This document shows, piece by piece, positions 1-4,320 of a stretch of 8,566 nucleotides of DNA (positions are counted from its first letter, which is position 1; every line of letters starts with the position of its first letter). Made by a program: the position numbers and the translations under genes. The notes under the pieces are model-generated. The model ran no database searches. It saw only the letters and a list, made by a program, of their open reading frames with translations, and was not told the origin of the DNA. Source of the stretch: Chloroflexales bacterium (GTDB lineage Bacteria; Chloroflexota; Chloroflexia; Chloroflexales; Chloroflexaceae); NCBI GenBank assembly GCA_013336035.1, contig JAAXUL010000184.1, forward strand, positions 1-8,566, given 5' to 3'.

Positions 1-49
1 CCTTTGGCCTTCAGGAAGGGTGGTACCTCCATGATGCCAGAGAAGCTTC
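1..49. other. Unassigned sequence beyond the truncated exporter
   Basis: This short edge segment lies past the premature stop of the MFS gene. On the minus strand an ATG at 32-30 begins a reading frame (MEVPPFLKAK) that runs out of the window. It has no well-placed Shine-Dalgarno sequence, and its frame is also open upstream of the ATG, at least to about position 126. It could be the start or interior of a neighbouring gene brought in by the rearrangement that cut the exporter. I do not recognise it and assign no function. Confidence 0.15.
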
Positions 50-1126
50 CTACGCGTTGTGACGGGCTGTTCCGGTGCAGATGCGCCGGGTTCCTATGCA
101 AACAAATGTTTGCTTGACGTGAATGGGTGCCGGCAGCCCGAATACCCCCAGGGTCAGGCCCGCCACCGCCACGCCGCCGTAGATCAGCCGGCCGCGTCGG
201 CGCAGCTGCGCACTCCGCCCGAGCCAGATGCCGCCAGCCACATAGCCGCTGGCGAAGAGCGCCGTGAGTAACCCCAGCCTGCTCACCTCGGCGCCCATGT
301 GCTCGTGGACAAGGACCGGCAGCGCCACGCTGTACGGGCCGCCGAGGGTAAGGTTGCTCAGGGCGAAGAGCAGGATCGTGGACCACAGCCAGGGCGTCGA
401 CAGGATGGTTCCCAGTCCCTCGCGCAGCTCGGCGAGCACAGAGGGGCTCGCCGCCCCGTCTCTTGCAGGCGGCGTGGGGCGCGAGGCCGGCAGACCAAGT
501 AACGGCGCGAGCATCGCTGCCGCCAGGAAGAAGCTCAGCCCGTTAAGGGCGAACGCGAGGGGCGTCCCGCCGAGAGCCACAATAGCCGCGGCGAGGGCTG
601 GCCCGGCGATGCGCCCGGCCTGAGTGCTCATGCTGGAGAGGGCATTGGCGCTGGGCAGGTCGTCGGCGCAGACAAGGTCGGGCATGGCGGCGGCGTAGGC
701 TGGCTGGAAGAAGGCGTCGACGATCCCGAAGGACAGGTTCAGCACATAGAGGTGCCAGAGCTGCAGAAGGTCGAGGGCGGCCAGGACAGCGACCGAGCTG
801 GCGATGCTGCCGCGCAGCACGTCCGACAGCAGCATGATCCGGACGCGGGAGAAGCGGTCGACCGCGACGCCGCCGACGAGCAGGAACAGTAGCGTCGGCG
901 CGAACGAGACGATTAGCAGAGAGGCCATGGCCGCCGCGGAGCCGGTCTGCTCCAGCACCCACCAGGCGATCGCGATCTCGTAGAGGAAGTCGCCGATGCG
1001 CGAGAGGGTCTGGCTGCCCCAGACCAGCGTGAACCGACGGTTGGCCAGGGCCCGAAAGGTCGTTGGCCCTGACAGCCACCGCACCACCGCGGTCAGACGC
1101 ATCTTCCATCCCCTGCTCGCTATCAT
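50..1126 (-). CDS. MFS exporter of the DHA3 (macrolide-efflux-like) type, C-terminally truncated
   Basis: A polytopic membrane protein of 358 residues. I chose the ATG at 1126 because GGAGG (1136-1132) lies 5 nt upstream; the longer frame from 1216 only reads the TPR remnant out of frame. An ATG at 1102 is an alternative. Residues 45-110 hold the typical start of this family: GDFLYEIAIAWW, then the MFS motif-A loop GGVAVDRFSRVR (residues 85-96). About ten hydrophobic helices follow, with a central cytoplasmic loop near 212-235. Family members usually have 12 helices and 400-430 residues. Here recognisable sequence stops near residue 334 (LPAP, about position 125). The last 24 residues, IHVKQTFVCIG onward, are hydrophilic, rich in Arg and Thr, and unlike any MFS helix. 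The gene therefore seems to have lost its last one or two helices and may be inactive. Relatives export drugs, siderophores or peptides by proton antiport; the substrate here is unknown. Confidence 0.8.
   Translation of the reverse strand: MIASRGWKMRLTAVVRWLSGPTTFRALANRRFTLVWGSQTLSRIGDFLYEIAIAWWVLEQTGSAAAMASLLIVSFAPTLLFLLVGGVAVDRFSRVRIMLLSDVLRGSIASSVAVLAALDLLQLWHLYVLNLSFGIVDAFFQPAYAAAMPDLVCADDLPSANALSSMSTQAGRIAGPALAAAIVALGGTPLAFALNGLSFFLAAAMLAPLLGLPASRPTPPARDGAASPSVLAELREGLGTILSTPWLWSTILLFALSNLTLGGPYSVALPVLVHEHMGAEVSRLGLLTALFASGYVAGGIWLGRSAQLRRRGRLIYGGVAVAGLTLGVFGLPAPIHVKQTFVCIGTRRICTGTARHNA
98..113. repeat. Inverted repeat at the exporter breakpoint
   Basis: The 7-bp arms GCAAACA and TGTTTGC are separated by AA. 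The repeat sits within about 15-25 bp of the point where MFS sequence gives way to unrelated sequence, and it is AT-rich against a GC-rich background. It could mark a recombination or insertion junction, or be a dyad operator of LexA-like geometry belonging to the neighbouring DNA. I cannot tell which. Confidence 0.4.
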
Positions 1127-1142
1127 CGGCGCCTCCGTTCGG

Positions 1143-1385
1143 TCAGTGGCCTTGGAACACCTGCGTCTGGGCGTCGCGCAGCCGCAACGCGTAGTTCTCG
1201 TGGCTGAGGACGGCATCCGGGTGCGCCGGGGCGAGGGTCAGCGCAAAGCTGGCCAGGGCCCGGCGGTACAGCCCCTCGGCCTCGTCGAACCTGCCCTGGC
1301 CCTCTACAGGGCTGCCAGGGTGGCTTTGTCGGCGGCAGGATGGAGTAATCGTTGCTCCCCCTTGTGGCTTTCGCCTCCGCCCTGA
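1143..1385 (-). pseudogene. 3' remnant of a kinesin-light-chain-type TPR protein, frameshifted
   Basis: Between the membrane protease and the exporter, the minus strand encodes the end of a TPR protein in two frames. The frame ending at a TAG at 1306-1304 reads HPAADKATLAAL. Losing one base at that TAG explains the switch to the frame that continues QGRFDEAEGLYRRALA, then APAHPDAVLSHENYALRLRD, and stops at TGA 1145-1143. Restoring one base gives AALYEGQGRFDEAE, a standard KLC-type TPR helix pair. HPD followed by NYALRLR is the usual last repeat of such proteins. No start codon or N-terminal domain is present, so this is the tail of a larger gene, possibly another NB-ARC/TPR regulator, left by deletion. 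Its stop lies 16 bp upstream of the exporter start. The left boundary (1143) is exact; the right boundary is approximate. Confidence 0.65.
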
Positions 1386-1421
1386 CCCGGCTCAGTGCTT
1401 CTGCTCTTGGCTATAGATTTA

Positions 1422-2279
1422 TCAGCGGGGCATGACCGGCCCTCCAGCAGCGACCCCTCGATAGGCCGCTGTCGTCTGCTCCGATCCCCAGCGCCAGCGC
1501 CAGTATCCATACTGCATGACGATCAGCGGACCTAGCAGCACCATGACCGGGAAGACAAACTGCACGCCACGCGACGCGAGGAGCAGCAGGGCCGCCAGCA
1601 GGCCAAGGTTGAGCGCAAGCGTCAGGATGCCGGCGCGTTGCCCGAAGGCCTTGCCCAGGATCAGAGGGCTGAGCGCTGCCATGACGGTATCACCCACACC
1701 CACACCGACCCAGACGCCCGCCTCGACCGGCCATGCGATCAATGGGGTGAAGGGCAGGGTCGCCAGGCGCTGGAAGAGGTCAGCGGTCATGGTCGTGAGC
1801 CAGGTCGCGCTGATGTCGTAGAGCGTCAGGCCCGACACCAGCAGCGCGAGGTCACGCGCTCGCATCCCGCCTTGGGCCCACAGGTTGGCGATGCCCACGA
1901 TGCTTGCCAGGAGGACAAGATTGTTGATGATGAGGAAGGGCATGCTCATCGCCCCCCATCCGATCCAGGCTGCGATATCTGTGGCGACCAGGCCGCCGAC
2001 GAGGAGCCAGCGGGCCCAACGGGTGCGAATGAGCGGCTCGGCGACGCTGTCAAGCAGGCTGAGCGCACAGAGGGTGAACAGCCCGGCGATCAGCCAGTTG
2101 GGCAGGATGGGATTGAGATAGGTCCCACTGACGATGACGACCAGTACGAAGGCGACATCCCAGAGGTTGATCGCTCCAATTGGCGGCTGGGCGATCCTGC
2201 AGTGGCGGAAGTAGAACCAGTTGCCCAGGAGCGTCGCCAGGATCACGCTGAAGACGGCCAGTGGCGCAGGCGTTAGCAT
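1422..2279 (-). CDS. Presenilin / signal-peptide-peptidase-like (GxGD) intramembrane aspartyl protease candidate
   Basis: A very hydrophobic protein of 285 residues with about nine predicted helices (near 5-20, 40-57, 61-78, 90-108, 113-133, 143-160, 180-205, 215-235 and 240-257). Helix 6 holds GLTLYDISATW, so Y154-D155 form the YD motif. Helix 7 holds VGVGVGDTVMAALSPLIL, so G194-V195-G196-D197 form GxGD. These are the two catalytic Asp motifs of family A22 proteases. Their spacing of 42 residues resembles SPP rather than presenilin. Helix 9 carries GPLIVMQ where the family has PAL, a plausible but imperfect match. The protein lacks the CxxC motifs of bacterial prepilin peptidases, another GxGD family. 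The start is firm: GGAGG (2291-2287) lies 7 nt upstream, and the ATG overlaps the ligase stop as ATGCTAA, implying translational coupling. The gene ends in tandem TGA TAA. The predicted role is cleavage of a membrane-spanning peptide. Catalysis is inferred from motifs; the fold could also serve a non-proteolytic role. Confidence 0.7.
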   Translation of the reverse strand: MLTPAPLAVFSVILATLLGNWFYFRHCRIAQPPIGAINLWDVAFVLVVIVSGTYLNPILPNWLIAGLFTLCALSLLDSVAEPLIRTRWARWLLVGGLVATDIAAWIGWGAMSMPFLIINNLVLLASIVGIANLWAQGGMRARDLALLVSGLTLYDISATWLTTMTADLFQRLATLPFTPLIAWPVEAGVWVGVGVGDTVMAALSPLILGKAFGQRAGILTLALNLGLLAALLLLASRGVQFVFPVMVLLGPLIVMQYGYWRWRWGSEQTTAAYRGVAAGGPVMPR

Positions 2280-3778
2280 TGCCCCACCTCCTCTAATGTC
2301 GTCGGCCCCGGCACCACCTGCGCCGCTCTGGATCGGAGCGACGGCGAGTCAAAGGAGAGCTCCCGCAGATCGCCGCGCAGCGGGAAGGGCTGTGCTAGCT
2401 CGCGCCGATCACGAACCATGTGGAGCGTACCGACTGGCACCCCCTGCTCCTCAAGGCACCGGGTGATCGTGTGTCGCAGGTCGACATCGTTGGCCGGCGC
2501 CACCACTTCCACGTCGACGCCGCCTTCCACCGCCCAGAAACCATAGCGGGCCGGCAGCGGTAGCTCTTCGATCGCTTCCAGCGCCTCGGCGATCTGGCGC
2601 GGGAAGGTCCAGCCGTGCGCATGGCGAGCAGCCAGGCGCCGCTTACCCAGGATGGTGCTGGTCGCCGGGAGATGACGCAGGGCACAGGTCGGCGCCTCCG
2701 GCAGCAGGCGCACCACATCCTCGGTGTCATAGCGCAGTAGCACCGTGGTCTCACGGAAGGGCGGAAAGGGTGTCAGCACCAGTCGGCCCAGATCGCCGGG
2801 CCGGGCCGGCTCGTCGGTGTCCAGCTGGAGCACCTCAAGCAGCCCCTGGGCGATCTCGAAGTGCAGGTGGCCCTCCGCGCAGCGTGTACCACTGAAGGGC
2901 CAGGGCTCGGTCATTCCATACCCCTCCACAAAGCGCACATCGCCGAAGAGCTGTCGGCAGCGGTCCTTGAGACCCGCCGTGACGATCTCGCCGCCGACCA
3001 CGATCTGCTCCAGCCCGAAGTCTGCAGGGCGGTAGCCCAGGCGCAGCCCACAGGTCAGCAACTCGCCCAGGTAGGAGGGGTACGTGGAGAGAATGCTTAC
3101 GCGCGGTTTCTTGCCAGCGATCTGGCGCGCCTCGGCGAGCAGCGCCAGCGTCTGCGCCGGCTCGATCAGGCCGCCCATCGCGACCTGTGCGCCAATGCGG
3201 GCACAGACCCCTGCGAAACAGGTGTTACCGAGGGTCGCTCGGGAGCTGGAGGCGATCAGCACGACGTCTTCAGGGCTAATGCGACGGTGAACCAGGGCGT
3301 CGATCACGCCCAGAGCAATGAAGCTGTGTAGCTCAGCGGCGGAGAAGCACACGCTCGTCGGTTTACCAGTTGTGCCGGTTGTTGTGGTCCGGAAGCAGGG
3401 CTGGGCGCTGTGGCGAACAAAGGCGTCAGGGTCATCGCGCAGCGCCGCCTTGGGCGTCAGGGGGATCCGGGCGATGTCTTCATAGCGCAGGCGGGCCGGG
3501 TCAAGGCCAATCTGGGCGAAGAGCCGCGCGTAGTAGGCCGTCTCACGGGCGCCGCGTAATGCCTGCTCGCGAAAGCGGCGCAGCTGGACATCGCGGCGCG
3601 TCTCGGCGTCGAGCGCGGGTGGCGCCAACAGCTCAGCCCCACTGGCCTCGATCGCGCCAAGCTCCCATCGGGCAGCGAGCAGGCCATCGGCCAGCGTGTC
3701 AAGGGACCAGCGCGACAGCGGGAGGCCGAAGACCAGCGAGGCGGCGTGGCGCAGTTGGGCGATCGCGGTTTCGATCAT
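2273..3778 (-). CDS. PaaK/LuxE-like adenylate-forming ligase (phenylacetate-CoA ligase family)
   Basis: A soluble protein of 501 residues, slightly longer than typical PaaK (about 430-440), with an extra N-terminal part of about 60 residues. ANL-superfamily motifs are visible in order: the phosphate-binding loop TTTTGTTGKPTSV (131-143), VGGEIVT (261-267), the A5 motif EGYGMTEPW (285-293), and an A7-like RYDTEDVV (349-356; the Asp would bind ribose). GKRRL (378-382) follows where the hinge motif is expected. Family enzymes activate a carboxylate as acyl-AMP and pass it to CoA or a protein thiol. The C-terminal end reads PFPLRGDLREL (464-474), where PaaK proteins usually have a GK-containing A10 loop; I see no clear A10 lysine, so thioester formation may be altered. 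GGAG (3790-3787) lies 8 nt before the ATG. The gene is coupled to the downstream membrane protease by a 7-nt overlap. The substrate is not deducible from sequence. Confidence 0.82.
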   Translation of the reverse strand: MIETAIAQLRHAASLVFGLPLSRWSLDTLADGLLAARWELGAIEASGAELLAPPALDAETRRDVQLRRFREQALRGARETAYYARLFAQIGLDPARLRYEDIARIPLTPKAALRDDPDAFVRHSAQPCFRTTTTGTTGKPTSVCFSAAELHSFIALGVIDALVHRRISPEDVVLIASSSRATLGNTCFAGVCARIGAQVAMGGLIEPAQTLALLAEARQIAGKKPRVSILSTYPSYLGELLTCGLRLGYRPADFGLEQIVVGGEIVTAGLKDRCRQLFGDVRFVEGYGMTEPWPFSGTRCAEGHLHFEIAQGLLEVLQLDTDEPARPGDLGRLVLTPFPPFRETTVLLRYDTEDVVRLLPEAPTCALRHLPATSTILGKRRLAARHAHGWTFPRQIAEALEAIEELPLPARYGFWAVEGGVDVEVVAPANDVDLRHTITRCLEEQGVPVGTLHMVRDRRELAQPFPLRGDLRELSFDSPSLRSRAAQVVPGPTTLEEVGQC

Positions 3779-3862
3779 GGCAGTAGCTCCGGTGGCGGCG
3801 ATTGACGCTTCCTAGCGAACGAACCTACCTCATCAGGGCATCGCTGCTCCCCGTTGGTACGT

Positions 3863-3886
3863 GGGGGCTGGTGCCACCAAGCCCCC
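3863..3886. other. Strong hairpin upstream of the ligase gene
   Basis: GGGGGCT pairs with AGCCCCC and the inner GGT pairs with ACC, leaving one bulged A and a three-base loop. That is ten base pairs, mostly GC. It lies between the small peptide gene and the ligase on the strand they share. No T-run follows on the minus strand, so it is not a canonical intrinsic terminator. An mRNA-stabilising or attenuating role that separates peptide from ligase expression is possible. Confidence 0.5.
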
Positions 3887-3904
3887 GTCGTCGCTGCCTG
3901 GCCC

Positions 3905-3918
3905 CCGGATTACTCCGG
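3905..3918. other. Small hairpin downstream of the peptide gene
   Basis: CCGGA and TCCGG arms enclose a four-base loop, about 33 bp past the stop of the 26-codon gene on the minus strand. It may act with the larger hairpin at 3863-3886 as the 3' end structure of a short transcript. Confidence 0.35.
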
Positions 3919-3950
3919 CGGGATCGCCTGTCTGTGCGGCACCAAGAACT

Positions 3951-4031
3951 CTAGTTGAGATTAATCCCAAAGCCGACGGTGGCGAGGCTGGCGAGGGCGT
4001 AGCGCCCGTAGCGGACGATGAGCTTCAACAT
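3951..4031 (-). CDS. Small hydrophobic peptide gene, 26 residues
   Basis: The ATG at 4031 is preceded by AGGAAG (4041-4036), with four bases between that hexamer and the ATG, a good ribosome binding site. The 26-codon frame ends in TAG. The N-terminal half MLKLIVRYGRYA is basic (K3, R7, R10). The rest, LASLATVGFGINLN, is hydrophobic and carries two helix-breaking glycines (G20, G22). By the positive-inside rule it would sit N-in as one short membrane segment. It leads the minus-strand gene group, 172 bp before the ligase. A short single-helix peptide next to a putative intramembrane protease could be its substrate, a signalling precursor or a modified-peptide precursor. It has no Cys and no obvious leader/core boundary. 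I do not recognise a family. It could be a chance frame, but the ribosome binding site, position and composition argue for a real gene. Confidence 0.5.
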   Translation of the reverse strand: MLKLIVRYGRYALASLATVGFGINLN

Positions 4032-4158
4032 CTTGCTTCCTGCCTTTCCTTCTCGAAGCTGTGATCACTGACCTCGTTGAGCGCCATCCCGGAACCACTG
4101 GTGGTAAGGCTGGTGAGTGTGGCGTCCGTTACTGGTGATCCCATTACACCATGATTGC

Positions 4159-4172
4159 CCCCAGCCCTGGGG
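4159..4172. other. Leader hairpin
   Basis: CCCCAG and CTGGGG are perfect 6-bp arms around a two-base spacer. The hairpin starts about five bases after the stop codon of the 11-codon uORF on the minus strand. It has no T-run. The placement recalls a leader-peptide attenuator but is not sufficient evidence of one. Confidence 0.35.
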
Positions 4173-4176
4173 TGAG

Positions 4177-4212
4177 TCACCGCCCCAAAAAGCACCACAG
4201 GAAGTGCCACAT
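4177..4212 (-). CDS. Possible 11-codon leader uORF
   Basis: AAGGAG lies 10 nt upstream of an ATG that encodes MWHFLWCFLGR and a TGA stop. Six of its eleven residues are Trp, His, Phe or Cys, an unusual density of rare codons for a chance frame. It precedes the 26-codon peptide gene on the same strand by about 145 bp and is closely followed by a hairpin. It might be a regulatory leader peptide, or chance. A longer GTG frame (4240-4025) covers the same stretch and overlaps the peptide start, but it has no convincing ribosome binding site. Confidence 0.25.
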   Translation of the reverse strand: MWHFLWCFLGR

Positions 4213-4243
4213 GGTGAAACCGCTCCTTAACAGATCGCACCTC

Positions 4244-4254
4244 AACCAGATGGT
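4244..4254. promoter_or_regulatory. Half-operator AACCAGAT overlapping the promoter
   Basis: AACCAGAT here repeats the left half of the perfect palindrome at 4282-4295, 38 bp away in direct orientation. ACCA-GA-TGGT is also a small dyad. It touches the extended -10 element of the regulator gene. A second, weaker site for the same DNA-binding protein is a reasonable reading. Confidence 0.4.
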
Positions 4255-4259
4255 ATACT
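4251..4259 (+). promoter_or_regulatory. Extended -10 promoter for the regulator gene
   Basis: TGGTATACT matches the extended -10 form TG-N-TATAAT with one mismatch. TTAACA (4227-4232) resembles a -35 box, but the 21-bp spacing is too long, so the extended -10 would carry recognition. Transcription would start near 4266, about 55 bp before the ATG at 4321, placing the palindrome at 4282-4295 in the leader. GTATAC is itself symmetrical, so a weak promoter for the opposite strand could share it. Confidence 0.4.
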
Positions 4260-4281
4260 TCCTATTGATCCGTTCATTTAA

Positions 4282-4295
4282 AACCAGATCTGGTT
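4282..4295. promoter_or_regulatory. Perfect 14-bp palindrome, probable operator
   Basis: AACCAGATCTGGTT is perfectly self-complementary and sits 25 bp before the start of the regulator, in the region between divergent genes. Its half-site recurs at 4244-4251. The size and symmetry suit a dimeric helix-turn-helix protein, and the adjacent gene begins with an XRE-type HTH. Autoregulation and control of the divergent peptide/ligase genes is inferred. Confidence 0.5.
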
Positions 4296-4320
4296 CTGCT
4301 CGTACCATAGCAGCTTGCAA

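Noticed and set aside
543..1109. 188-residue minus-strand frame within the exporter
   Set aside because: It is a high-GC shadow of the MFS gene in another frame, Arg-rich and with no domain pattern.
1127..1216. N-terminal extension of the MFS frame
   Set aside because: It reads the TPR remnant out of frame, is Arg/Thr-rich, and the ATG at 1126 has its own GGAGG site.
1638..2276. 212-residue plus-strand frame opposite the membrane protease
   Set aside because: It is an antisense shadow; composition is low-complexity Asp/Glu/Arg and it has no ribosome binding site.
1422..2279. Reading the GxGD protein as a type IV prepilin peptidase
   Set aside because: There are no CxxC pairs and no N-terminal methylase region, and the first Asp lies in a YD motif as in family A22.
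4025..4240. 71-residue GTG-initiated frame overlapping the small peptide start
   Set aside because: It has no good ribosome binding site for GTG or the internal ATGs, and mixed composition. Kept only as a note beside the uORF.
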